From: Chloroflexota bacterium | GTDB lineage: Bacteria > Chloroflexota > Dehalococcoidia > JACQGW01 | Reading direction: 5' to 3' | Assembly (NCBI GenBank): GCA_016199325.1 | Contig: JACQGW010000126.1 | Location: forward strand, 1-11,797 | DNA: 11,797 nt | Shown here: positions 1 to 7,143 of the stretch, piece by piece | Numbering within the stretch: position 1 is the stretch's first letter | Layout of the letters: each line of letters opens with the position of its first letter | Program-made: the position numbers and the translations under genes | Notes under the pieces: generated by a model | The model's input: the letters and a program-made list of their open reading frames with translations, nothing else | What the model was told of the DNA's origin: nothing | Databases searched by the model: none

Positions 1-19
1 CCCTCTCCCACTGAGAGGG
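1..19. repeat. GC-rich palindrome at left edge
   Basis: CCCTCTC at 1-7 pairs with GAGAGGG at 13-19 around a 5-nt loop. It resembles the hairpin at 11712-11737 and the common intergenic CCCTCTCCC/GGGAGAGGG type of palindrome. The sortase frame runs straight through it. Confidence 0.55.
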
Positions 20-1086
20 GGACGAGGAATCGATCCTCGCCCGCGACTCCCGCGGCACCGACCCCCGACCCCCGCATGGGCTCGCACGATGCGCCGCTGG
101 CTGTAGTTGCGGGTGGCCGGGTCGAACTCGCCCTCGCAGGTGATCAGCGTGATCGTCAGGCCGGCGGTCGGCCCGACGATCTCGGCGATGGGTATGCTGG
201 CTTCGTCGTACAGCCGGGACCATTCGACGACGTAGCGAGCGGCCTCGCCGTGCTCTCCATCGACGATGATCTCGGCACCCGGCTTCAGGCGCTTGAGCTG
301 CCAGAAGACGCCGACGACGCCGGTCCGCCAGTCGACGTGCCCGGCAAACACGGCGTTGCCGGGCCGGCCGGGCTGGGCGCTGAAGACGTACCAGGCCACG
401 TCGTCGGGGTTGTCCGGCGATTCCATGGCGCCGGTCGCATCCAGGCCCAGCAGAATGACCTGGGCGTCGACGCCGATCTGGGGGATCCGCAGCCCCGACG
501 GCTGGAAGCCCAGCGCGGCGATGACCGTGGGGTCGACGGTCGGTCTGGCGGGAGGAGTCGGCATCGGACCGGGCGGGTTCGGCGTCGCCGCGGGGGCGGA
601 CCGCTCCGCCATTGCCGAGAGGACGAGGCCGACGGGGACAGTGGTCGATGCGCCGGCGCTGGGTGTTGGGAGCGGCGGAAGCTGCCGGATGGATGATTCA
701 GGCGCCGGGGTGCTCGATGGTTGCGGCGGTGGACCTGTCGCCGCCGGCGCTTCGGCTGTTGGAGCAGGTGACGGCGCGCTGTCGGAGCCTCGATCGATGG
801 AAGGCTGCGGCGTGTCAGGCGGCGCCGGCTCCTGCGACACCGGCGCCGCCGTTGGGTTCCGCGGAGGGGTGTGAGTCTCGGCGACCGTCAGCGAGGGCGA
901 TGGCGCCGCTGGAGGGAGCGCGCTCGCCGCGCCGGCAACACCGGTCGGGGCAATCTCGACCGCCAGACGTGCCGGCTCGCGTGGCGGCACTGGGCCGCAG
1001 CCGAGGAGGAGCACCAGCATAGCCAGAGCGCTGGCCGCTACCGTGAGGAGCGTCCCCCTGTGCTCGATCTTCGGACCGCTACTCAT
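1..1086 (-). CDS. Class F-type sortase with lipoprotein-like signal, open at the window edge
   Basis: A cysteine transpeptidase of the sortase superfamily. Family members cleave sorting signals and attach proteins to surface acceptors; here the substrate is unknown. Reading from ATG at 1086 gives 362 codons with no stop before base 1. Residues 1-30 are a signal: charged start, hydrophobic stretch, then LLLGC with Cys30 in lipobox position, so it may be a lipoprotein. Residues 31-185 are a Pro/Ala/Ser/Thr-rich linker. Residues about 196-336 are the catalytic domain, with FAGHVDW (His250), LITCEGEFD (Cys317) and RNYSQRRIV (Arg326 likely catalytic). After RIVRA the frame continues into GC-rich repeat-like sequence, so the true C-terminus is uncertain. 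The start has no clear Shine-Dalgarno and abuts a 10-bp repeat array. It lies 285 nt downstream of the ABC exporter operon in the same orientation, with no promoter of its own visible. Confidence 0.88.
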   Translation of the reverse strand, partial: MSSGPKIEHRGTLLTVAASALAMLVLLLGCGPVPPREPARLAVEIAPTGVAGAASALPPAAPSPSLTVAETHTPPRNPTAAPVSQEPAPPDTPQPSIDRGSDSAPSPAPTAEAPAATGPPPQPSSTPAPESSIRQLPPLPTPSAGASTTVPVGLVLSAMAERSAPAATPNPPGPMPTPPARPTVDPTVIAALGFQPSGLRIPQIGVDAQVILLGLDATGAMESPDNPDDVAWYVFSAQPGRPGNAVFAGHVDWRTGVVGVFWQLKRLKPGAEIIVDGEHGEAARYVVEWSRLYDEASIPIAEIVGPTAGLTITLITCEGEFDPATRNYSQRRIVRAHAGVGGRCRGSRGRGSIPRPPLSGRG

Positions 1087-1087
1087 C

Positions 1088-1362
1088 GTGAGAACTCGTA
1101 GGAACTCGTAGGAGTTCGTGGGAGTTCGTGGAAGCTCGGTGGCATACGGCTCGGCGGTCCATGCGGCTCCCTGCCGGTCATGCTGAGCCACAGCGAGGTG
1201 GCTCTCCGTCCGTCATGCTGAGCCGCAGCGAAGCATCTGCTCGGCTCAAGCTGGCACCGTCCGGGAGATGCTTCGCTGCGGCTTAGCATGACAACGCTCT
1301 CCCGAGTTCCGACGAGTTCTCACGAGTTCCCCCGAGCCCTCCCGAGTTCCGACGAGTTCCTC
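1088..1362. repeat. Compound inverted repeat filling the exporter-sortase intergenic region
   Basis: No gene is seen in this stretch; it is almost entirely repetitive. The left array (1090-1139) has five 10-bp units, which on the minus strand read like ACGAGTTCCT. The right array (1303-1362) has six 10-bp units on the plus strand: CGAGTTCCGA, CGAGTTCTCA, CGAGTTCCCC, CGAGCCCTCC, CGAGTTCCGA, CGAGTTCCTC. The arrays are therefore inverted relative to each other. Between them are a diverged copy of a GTCATGCTGAGC-type repeat (1177-1203) and an inverted pair (1212-1238 and 1266-1292). GTCATGCTGAGC-type elements are familiar dispersed intergenic repeats in many GC-rich genomes; that comes from memory and was not searched. 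Confidence 0.85.
1212..1292. repeat. 27-bp stem-loop of GTCATGCTGAGC-type repeat
   Basis: The arm at 1212-1238 is complementary to 1266-1292 over 27 positions with one mismatch, which is a G-U pair in plus-strand RNA. The loop is 27 nt. No T-run follows on either strand, so a standard intrinsic terminator is not shown. It could still act as a transcription barrier or RNA-stabilising structure between the exporter operon and the sortase. Confidence 0.8.
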
Positions 1363-1371
1363 GATGCCGCG

Positions 1372-2838
1372 CTACGGCAGCCGCACGAGCTCGCCCTCTT
1401 CCAGTCCGGAGACCACTTCGCTGACCGTGTCGCCGGCGAGGCCAATGTCGACTTCGCGTTGCGCGGCCCGGCTGCCCTGAAGGACCTCCACGACCTTTCT
1501 CTTCCCGACGCTGCGAATGGCGCGGTTTGGGACGACGAGCACGTTCTCGCGGCGGAGCGCTTCGATGGTGACGTTGGCCGCCATGCCGGGGCGCACCGGC
1601 AGCGGCGTGCTGAAGCGGATCGTCGTCGGATAGACGGTGCTGCCCTGCTGGAGGGCACCGCCCGGCGCGATCCAGACGACCTCCCCGGCAATCCGCAAGC
1701 CGGCAAAGGCGTCCAATCGGAGGCCGACGGTCTGACCGACCGCGATCTTGCCGACGTCGACCTCGTCCACGTTCGCCTTGACCTCCAGATCGTGGGCGCT
1801 ACCAATAGTCACGATGGGCTGCTGCGGGACGGCGTACTCGCCGGGGCGCGGCGCCGGCGAAAGGACACGGCCGGCGAACGGGGCGACGAGCCGAATATCG
1901 GCGAGCCGGCGCCGCGCGTCGTCGACGGCGAGCTTGGCCAGCTCGACCTGCTGCTCGAGGATCGCGATCTCCTCGGCCGTCGGGCCGGCCGCCAGCAGAT
2001 CCAGCTTCGCCTGCGCCGCCGCAAGCTCGGCCCCGGCCGCGCTGATCGTCTCGGATCGGACGCCGGCCACGAGGTCGGCCAGATGGGCGGCTGCGGCGTC
2101 GACCTCGGCCTGCGCCGCCCGCAGCTCGGCATCCGTGGCGCCCCGCGCGGCATCCTCGTATTGCGTCCTGGCCGCTTCATAGTCGGCCGTCGCCGCCTGG
2201 AGGCGGCGCGCCTGCGGCGACGCGCCGAGGCCGTTCCGCCAGGCGAAGCGATCGTAGTCGGCCTGGGCGTCCTGGACGGCGGCCTCGGTCTTCTCAATCG
2301 CCGCCTTCAGGGGGGCGAGGGTGGCCGGCCGGGGCCCGGCCTGGATCTGATCCAGCCGGGCGCGGGCTGCGTCGAGGGTGGCCTGCGCGGCCGCGATCTG
2401 CTGGACACGGCTGCCGGCCTTCAGCTCGTCCAGGCGGGCCTGGGCAGCGTCGACAGCGGCGCGCGCCGCGGCGATCTCCTGTGACCTGGCGCCGGCCCGC
2501 GCCTGCTTCAGCTTGAGCTCGGCTAGGACCCGATTTGCCTCTGTCTGTTGGAGCGCATGATCGAGATCGTCCGCTTCCAGCTCGGCCAGGATCTGTCCCT
2601 CGGCGACGTCGTCGCCCTCGGCAACCCGAACAGTCTTCAAGCGGCCCGGGATCTTGAAGCCCAGCCGCGCTTCCTGCCGGGCGACCACCTTGCCGGTCGC
2701 GGTCACCGAGGCGGCGATCGTCGCCCGCTGGACCCGGACGGTATTCTCAGGCGTTCCGCCGGCCAACGAACCGTACGTCAACCAACCGGTTGCCGCGACG
2801 ATCGCCAGCACGACGACGCCCAGCACTGCGCGCCCCAT
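1372..2838 (-). CDS. HlyD/MacA-like membrane-fusion (periplasmic adaptor) subunit of ABC exporter
   Basis: The adaptor subunit that joins an ABC exporter to the outside. Start: ATG at 2838, just after AAAGGGGG, giving 488 residues. An in-frame start at 2922 would add 28 residues read from the intergenic hairpin and is rejected. Residues 3-20 are an N-terminal membrane anchor. About 39-89 are the first half of the lipoyl/barrel-sandwich domain. About 90-312 are a long alpha-helical hairpin built of 26-residue Ala-rich repeats. About 315-337 (RLVAPFAGRVL) complete the lipoyl domain, about 350-427 are the beta-barrel, and 428-488 the membrane-proximal domain. It is the last gene of the exporter operon, 80 nt after the permease. 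MacA-like adaptors classically work with TolC; no outer-membrane partner is in this window. The substrate is unknown. Confidence 0.9.
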   Translation of the reverse strand: MGRAVLGVVVLAIVAATGWLTYGSLAGGTPENTVRVQRATIAASVTATGKVVARQEARLGFKIPGRLKTVRVAEGDDVAEGQILAELEADDLDHALQQTEANRVLAELKLKQARAGARSQEIAAARAAVDAAQARLDELKAGSRVQQIAAAQATLDAARARLDQIQAGPRPATLAPLKAAIEKTEAAVQDAQADYDRFAWRNGLGASPQARRLQAATADYEAARTQYEDAARGATDAELRAAQAEVDAAAAHLADLVAGVRSETISAAGAELAAAQAKLDLLAAGPTAEEIAILEQQVELAKLAVDDARRRLADIRLVAPFAGRVLSPAPRPGEYAVPQQPIVTIGSAHDLEVKANVDEVDVGKIAVGQTVGLRLDAFAGLRIAGEVVWIAPGGALQQGSTVYPTTIRFSTPLPVRPGMAANVTIEALRRENVLVVPNRAIRSVGKRKVVEVLQGSRAAQREVDIGLAGDTVSEVVSGLEEGELVRLP

Positions 2839-2842
2839 AGGA

Positions 2843-2850
2843 CCCCCTTT
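2843..2850 (-). promoter_or_regulatory. Ribosome-binding site fixing the fusion-protein start
   Basis: AAAGGGGG on the minus strand, 4 nt before the ATG at 2838. It decides the start against the upstream in-frame codon at 2922, which overlaps the permease stop. Confidence 0.6.
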
Positions 2851-2855
2851 GGCGA

Positions 2856-2903
2856 GCGGTCGGCAGTCGATCCCCGGACTCCCGACTCTCGACTGCCGAC
2901 CGC
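2856..2903 (-). repeat. Intra-operon 15-bp perfect stem-loop
   Basis: GCGGTCGGCAGTCGA (2856-2870) is perfectly complementary to 2889-2903 with an 18-nt loop. A further direct copy of CGACTGCCGACCG lies at 2904-2916, 14 bp from the one at 2890-2902. The structure fills the gap between the permease stop and the ribosome-binding site of the fusion protein. No U-tract follows, so it is more likely an RNA-stability or translation element, or an inserted repeat, than a terminator. Confidence 0.8.
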
Positions 2904-2918
2904 CGACTGCCGACCGGC

Positions 2919-5261
2919 TCACTCATACCGGAGCGCCTGGCCGGCCGGTAGGCGGGCCGCGCCGAGCGCCGGCAACAGGCTGAACAGACCGCTCAAGAGC
3001 ACGGCGAACCCGAGCATCCCGAGCACCGAGACCGGCTCGAAGATGAACTCGATCTGGAACAGGATAGCGCTGATGGTCCCGGTGAGCAATTGCGCCAGCG
3101 GGAACCCCAGCGCCAGCCCGACGACGGCGCCGCCCAGCCCCAGCAACAGCCCCTCCGAGAGAAAGACGACGACGAGGTGGCGGTCGACGGCACCGACGCT
3201 GCGCATGATCCCGATCTCGCGCCGCCGCTCGAGGACGTTCAGCGTCAGCGTGTTGAGCACACCGATGCCGCCGACCGTCGCGACGACGATGACCATGCCG
3301 ATGAGCATCGCCGTAAGGATGGCGGTGAGCTTCTTGTTCTGCTCGCGGTCCTCGCGCATCGCGTAGACGACGGGGTTGAGCCCGCGGTGGATCCGCTCGA
3401 TCTCCGCGGCGATCGCCCGAAACTCGGCGGGCTGCCAGAGGGTGAACGCAAAGTAGCCGGTCGAAGGCTGGTAGTCGTTGAGCCGGCGGAAGGTCGGCTC
3501 CGAGACGAAGACGTTCCCGGTCGAGGTCGATCCGACCCGCGTCGAGCTGTCGAGGACGAGGCCGACGACGCGCAGCCGCTCACGCCGCCGGTCCGTTTCG
3601 ACCGTGACGGCGTCGCCGACTCCAACCCCAGCCCGGGCCGCGATCTCGTTGGAGAGGACCACGGCGTCGCGCTCCTCGGCCGCGAACCAGCGGCCGTCGA
3701 CGAGTCGCTTCCGGTAGAGCTCGGTGTCGGCCGGCACGGCCCGAAGTCGGGTGCGGGTCTGCCCCACCGTGGCCGAGCCGTTCACCCAGTACTCGACCCG
3801 GCGAACGCCGTCGACCGCTCGCAGCGCGCCGGCCATCGAAGGGGCGACGGGCTCGCGGAAGAAGACGAACCCATCGGCGTCGTAGGTGTCATAGAGGTGA
3901 TCGACGCTGACATTCACCGAGCTGTTCGTCGTCCAGGCCGCCAGAAAGGCGGCGGCCGAGAGGCCGATGGCGCCGAGCGTGAAGGCGGAGCGGAGCTTCC
4001 GCCGAACCAGGTTCCGCAGCCCGAGCGCCAGGAGCGGCGGCAGCCGCCGCAGACGGACGAGCAGGCGATCCAGCCAGCCCTGGCCGTAGCTCGATTGAAT
4101 GCCGTAGGAGTCGAACGCCGCCTTGACGGTGATCCCTGCCCCGCGCCAGGTCGGCAGGAGCGACGAGACGAGCGTCGCGCCGACGCCGACCGCGGCACCG
4201 GCCGCCAGCGCCGGCGGGTCGACTGCGAAGAGGAGGTCGAGGTTCATGAGGCGGGCGAGGTAGAGCTGGAGGCCGAAACCGCCGCCGACGCCGACCGCGC
4301 AGCCCAGGATGGTGCCGACCGTGCCGTAGAGCAGGCTGAGCAGCAGGTAGAGCCGGAGCACCTGGCCGCGCGTGGCGCCGATGGCCTTCATGATCCCGAT
4401 CTCGTTGATCTGCTCGCCGATGATCGCCGAGAGCGTATTGGCGACGAGGAAGCCGCTGATGATCAGCCCGATGGCGGAGAAGAGGAGCATCAGTGCGATG
4501 AGTGTATCGAGCTCCCGCTTGCCGGGGTAGTTGTCCGGGTCTCGAATGGTCGTGCCGTGGACGGGCAGGCCGCGGCGGGCGAGGAGGCGCTTGACTTCGG
4601 CGACCGTCTCGTCGCGGTCGGCGAAGCGGACCAGGCGCAGGAGGGTCTCGCTGCTCCCCTGGGTGCCGAGGGCGGCGCGCAGGTCGGCGAGCGGCACGTA
4701 GGCGACGGCGAGGCCCGTGACGGAGGCCGACGGGTACGACGGGCTGCTGGCAAACCCGGCGACGGTGACGAGCTGCTCGCGCCTGCTCTGGCCCGCCTGA
4801 CCGCTGCGGTAGACGACGTCGTCGCCGATCTGGAGGGGAGCGACGTCGAGAACCGATCGCTCGAAGGTGACCTCGTGGTGGGCCGGAAAGGCGCCGGCGC
4901 GCAGCTCGACCTGGTCGACCTGGACGTTGCCGAAGTCGGCAAGGGCGACGAGGAGGACGTCTCGCCATTCGCCCTGGAAGCGCCACTTCGTCGTGTAGGT
5001 GGTCCGGAGCTCGACGGCGGCGACGTTCGGAATCGCCAGGAGGTGCGGTCGCAGGCTGTCCGGCGCCTCCCAGGTCGCGATGCGGACGTCGGCCTGGGTC
5101 GCGTGGTTGTAGGCGTTCGCCTGGGCGGCGGCCAGATTGCGGGAGGTCGAGATGATCGTCACGACGCCGCCGACGGCGATGACGATCCCCAGCAGTGTCA
5201 GCGCCGATCGCAGGCGGCGGTTGACGACGTCGCGCCGCGCCTTGGCGAATCCGGTCAGCAT
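2919..5261 (-). CDS. MacB/LolE-type ABC transporter permease with two FtsX domains
   Basis: The membrane subunit of a type VII (MacB-fold, mechanotransmission) ABC exporter, 780 residues. Predicted membrane segments are near 20-40, 253-280, 303-333, 345-370, 424-445, 646-672, 694-725 and 744-768, which is two sets of four. The two FtsX-like domains carry paired signatures EIGIMKAIGATRGQ (287-300) and EIGIMRSVGAVDRH (682-695). The large soluble stretches 41-250 and 446-645 are the extracytoplasmic domains. This is the long two-domain format in one chain, unlike the four-segment MacB that dimerises. It starts with ATG at 5261 and overlaps the ATPase stop by 7 nt (ATGCTGA), indicating translational coupling. 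The substrate could be a lipid, lipoprotein, peptide or drug; sequence alone does not decide. Confidence 0.93.
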   Translation of the reverse strand: MLTGFAKARRDVVNRRLRSALTLLGIVIAVGGVVTIISTSRNLAAAQANAYNHATQADVRIATWEAPDSLRPHLLAIPNVAAVELRTTYTTKWRFQGEWRDVLLVALADFGNVQVDQVELRAGAFPAHHEVTFERSVLDVAPLQIGDDVVYRSGQAGQSRREQLVTVAGFASSPSYPSASVTGLAVAYVPLADLRAALGTQGSSETLLRLVRFADRDETVAEVKRLLARRGLPVHGTTIRDPDNYPGKRELDTLIALMLLFSAIGLIISGFLVANTLSAIIGEQINEIGIMKAIGATRGQVLRLYLLLSLLYGTVGTILGCAVGVGGGFGLQLYLARLMNLDLLFAVDPPALAAGAAVGVGATLVSSLLPTWRGAGITVKAAFDSYGIQSSYGQGWLDRLLVRLRRLPPLLALGLRNLVRRKLRSAFTLGAIGLSAAAFLAAWTTNSSVNVSVDHLYDTYDADGFVFFREPVAPSMAGALRAVDGVRRVEYWVNGSATVGQTRTRLRAVPADTELYRKRLVDGRWFAAEERDAVVLSNEIAARAGVGVGDAVTVETDRRRERLRVVGLVLDSSTRVGSTSTGNVFVSEPTFRRLNDYQPSTGYFAFTLWQPAEFRAIAAEIERIHRGLNPVVYAMREDREQNKKLTAILTAMLIGMVIVVATVGGIGVLNTLTLNVLERRREIGIMRSVGAVDRHLVVVFLSEGLLLGLGGAVVGLALGFPLAQLLTGTISAILFQIEFIFEPVSVLGMLGFAVLLSGLFSLLPALGAARLPAGQALRYE

Positions 5262-5965
5262 CGATCGTCGACGATCCGGCCGTCCTGGACGTGGACGACG
5301 CGGCGGGCGGTCGCGGCCAGCCGCAGGTCGTGAGTGACGAAGACGATCGTCTTGCCGTCGGCGTTGAGCGCAGCCAGCAGCGCCATCACCCGCTCGCCGT
5401 TGGTGGTATCGAGGTTCCCCGTGGGCTCGTCGGCGAGGAGGATCGGCGGGTCGTTGGCGAGCGCGCGGGCGATGGCAACCCGCTGCTGCTCGCCGCCGGA
5501 GAGCTCGCTGGGCAGGTGGTGGACGTGGTCGGCCAGGCCGACCGCGGCGAGCCGCTCGACGGCGACAGCGCGCCGGCGGCCGCGGTGGGTATCCCGCAGC
5601 TCCATCGGCAGCATGACGTTTTCGAGCGCCGTGAGCGTCGGCAGCAGTTGGAAGAACTGGAAGACGATGCCGACGTGGACGCCGCGCCAGCGGGCAAGAT
5701 CGTTCTCGCTCAGCGCGTGGACGGCGACGCCGCCGGCGAAGACGGCGCCGGTCGTCGGGCGGTCGATGCCGGAGATGAGGTTGAGGATGGTCGACTTGCC
5801 GGAGCCGGAGGGACCGACAATGGCGACGATCTCGCCGCGCCGGATGGTCAGGTCGATCCCGCGGAGCGCCGGAAACGTCGTCCGGCCGGTCCGGTAGAGC
5901 TTGGTCACCTGCTGGAGCTCGACGGCGACATCGCCGGTGGAGCCGTTCTCCTGGACGCCCGGCAC
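5255..5965 (-). CDS. MacB/LolD-family ABC transporter ATPase
   Basis: The nucleotide-binding subunit that powers the exporter encoded by the next two genes. With the GTG start at 5965 it has 236 residues, the usual family length. Walker [10 protein letters not shown] is at 51-59, the Q-loop Gln near 103 ([18 protein letters not shown]), the signature [14 protein letters not shown] from 155, Walker [13 protein letters not shown] from 175 and the H-loop His at 212 (VFVTHD). PTLTALENV and DEPTGNLD are typical of the LolD/MacB group. The start was chosen because AGGAGG lies 5 nt upstream; an upstream GTG at 6082 would add 39 residues without family similarity and has a weak ribosome-binding site. 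It is the first gene of the operon, led by an extended -10 promoter near 6120 with a leader of about 145 nt. Confidence 0.94.
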   Translation of the reverse strand: MPGVQENGSTGDVAVELQQVTKLYRTGRTTFPALRGIDLTIRRGEIVAIVGPSGSGKSTILNLISGIDRPTTGAVFAGGVAVHALSENDLARWRGVHVGIVFQFFQLLPTLTALENVMLPMELRDTHRGRRRAVAVERLAAVGLADHVHHLPSELSGGEQQRVAIARALANDPPILLADEPTGNLDTTNGERVMALLAALNADGKTIVFVTHDLRLAATARRVVHVQDGRIVDDRC

Positions 5966-5970
5966 GGCGA

Positions 5971-5976
5971 CCTCCT
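5971..5976 (-). promoter_or_regulatory. Ribosome-binding site fixing the ATPase GTG start
   Basis: Perfect AGGAGG on the minus strand, 5 nt before GTG at 5965. It supports a 236-residue ATPase over the 275-residue reading from GTG at 6082. Confidence 0.75.
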
Positions 5977-6116
5977 GGGCTGGCGCCGAAACCGGACGGC
6001 TACCGGTCACCCACTGAAACGGGCGAAGTCCATCGCCGGGGCGGCGAGCTTGGGCGCCGGTGGCGCGAGGAGCAGCAGCCACGACCAGGACCCCACGGGA
6101 CTGAAGGTTACGGGGG

Positions 6117-6125
6117 ATTATAGCA
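6117..6125 (-). promoter_or_regulatory. Extended -10 promoter of the ABC exporter operon
   Basis: TGCTATAAT on the minus strand: a consensus -10 hexamer at 6122-6117 with the extended TG motif. There is no good -35 hexamer at 17 nt, as tolerated by extended -10 promoters. A start of transcription near 6110 is expected. GTCAC occurs twice just upstream as a short direct repeat. Confidence 0.6.
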
Positions 6126-6254
6126 TAGTGACCTGGTGACGGAGGGCCAGCGACGAGGAATCTACTCCGCCATGAATGCTTTCACCGGTTGGCAATCCGG
6201 CTTGTGCTCATTCTCGTCGGCGTGAATGGTGACATGCTTGAACTGAGCTTGACA

Positions 6255-6263
6255 TGGTATAAT
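6255..6263 (+). promoter_or_regulatory. Extended -10 promoter of the zinc-ribbon/DUF4258 island
   Basis: TGGTATAAT at 6255-6263, in a locally AT-rich line (about 45% GC). Transcription should begin near 6270. TTGACA at 6249-6254 is only 3 nt upstream and cannot be its -35. TGACATG occurs at 6230-6236 and 6250-6256, two helical turns apart, which could be an operator. Confidence 0.6.
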
Positions 6264-6280
6264 CTCGTACCTATGTTCGG

Positions 6281-6287
6281 AAAGGTG
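6281..6287 (+). promoter_or_regulatory. Ribosome-binding site of the zinc-ribbon gene
   Basis: AAAGGTG, 6 nt before ATG at 6294. With transcription from about 6270 this leaves a leader near 24 nt. ATG at 6273 is in the same frame but would be nearly leaderless. Confidence 0.5.
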
Positions 6288-6293
6288 ACTCGG

Positions 6294-7143
6294 ATGGGAT
6301 CGCTGTGCTGGTCATGCGGAACCGTTTTGTCTGACACCGCTCTTTTTCTGCTCAGATTGCAGCAAGGCAGTGCGCTGCAGGGCGTGTCGAGACATGCTGG
6401 AACCGAACGCTCGCGCTTGCGTCTCCTGTGGCACACTCGTTGGGAACCCCGGTATCGCCTCCCCAAGTCGGAGCTCCAGCGATCTGGCTGGCGCGATGAA
6501 CTCCTTTGAGTTCGTTCAGACTCGCAAGCGCCGATCTTTGCGTGCGCGTCTGACCGACACTGCGGTTCGCAGTCTGAGTCCCACCATAGGTCTGATCATC
6601 AGCGGTAGCGCTGCGGCACACCTTCCACGCGAAGACCCTTCTACCGTTAGTGCGGCAGTGTCCGCAGACTACAAGCAGCTTGCTCCGGCACGCGACACCC
6701 TCAAGGGTGACCACCAGCCGGACGAGACCGCGCCCGTGGCGGGCATGCCTGTCGTACCCGCGGCTGATTCTGACGCAGATAGGCTGCGAAGGATCTTCCG
6801 TAGCGATGGCCACCGGCTGCGCCTGAATGAGACGCGGCTGAAGGCCACTGGCAAGCTCGACTATGCCAGACGACTCACTTACCTTTTCCTGTACGCGTAC
6901 CTATCTGAGGGACAGGAAGAGGTGGCGCGTGCCGATCTGATCGCTGTCCTTGAGATGGCAGCGCTGTACGACGGCAATTGGCGTAGCTGGCTGAGCAGGT
7001 GCCCTGACATCACCAGTGATGGCAGGTTGGTCAAGCTTCTCCTGCCGGGGCAGGAGAAGGCTCGCGAGATCCTGGCCCAGGTGTCCAACCCGGATGCTGA
7101 GGACAAGTGGAAACTTGGTACAGTCTCACAGTCGTACAGATGA
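6294..7143 (+). CDS. Double-zinc-ribbon protein with C-terminal helical (winged-helix-like) domain; apparent frameshift
   Basis: Function not recognised. ATG at 6294 reads CWSCGTVLSD and then fails at the five-T run 6343-6347. Dropping one T joins it to the frame that ends at 7143, giving 282 residues. The joined protein has Cys5-x2-Cys8, Cys19-x2-Cys22, Cys28-x2-Cys31 and Cys42-x2-Cys45: two zinc ribbons with identical x10 spacing, which strongly supports one original gene. Without the shift, only GTG at 6370 onward would be made, lacking the first ribbon. Residues 47-158 are a low-complexity linker with a basic patch (RKRRSLRAR). Residues about 159-270 form a helical domain including RRLTYLFLYA, YDGNWRSWL and LLPGQEKAREIL, which looks like a winged helix. 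It leads a plus-strand island of lower GC and overlaps the DUF4258 gene by ATGA, so the two are probably co-translated. The shift could be sequencing error, mutation or programmed. Confidence 0.75.

Noticed and set aside
76..1101. Several overlapping plus-strand frames opposite the sortase
   Set aside because: The minus strand encodes an intact sortase catalytic domain with His, Cys and Arg; the plus frames are low-complexity shadows.
1212..1292. Intrinsic terminator of the exporter operon
   Set aside because: The stem is strong, but there is no T-run on either side and a 27-nt loop; it fits a dispersed repeat better.
1288..2484. 398-residue plus-strand frame
   Set aside because: It begins in the 10-bp repeat array and is antisense to the HlyD-type gene.
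2839..2922. 28-residue N-terminal extension of the fusion protein
   Set aside because: It is translated from the intergenic hairpin, and a ribosome-binding site sits before the ATG at 2838.
3090..5333. 747-residue open frame on the plus strand opposite the permease
   Set aside because: It is antisense to a clear FtsX permease, is Asp/Arg/Gly-rich with no domain, and arises from GC-rich codon bias.
6249..6254. TTGACA as a -35 box for the island promoter
   Set aside because: It lies 3 nt from the -10 hexamer; a -35 needs about 17 nt.
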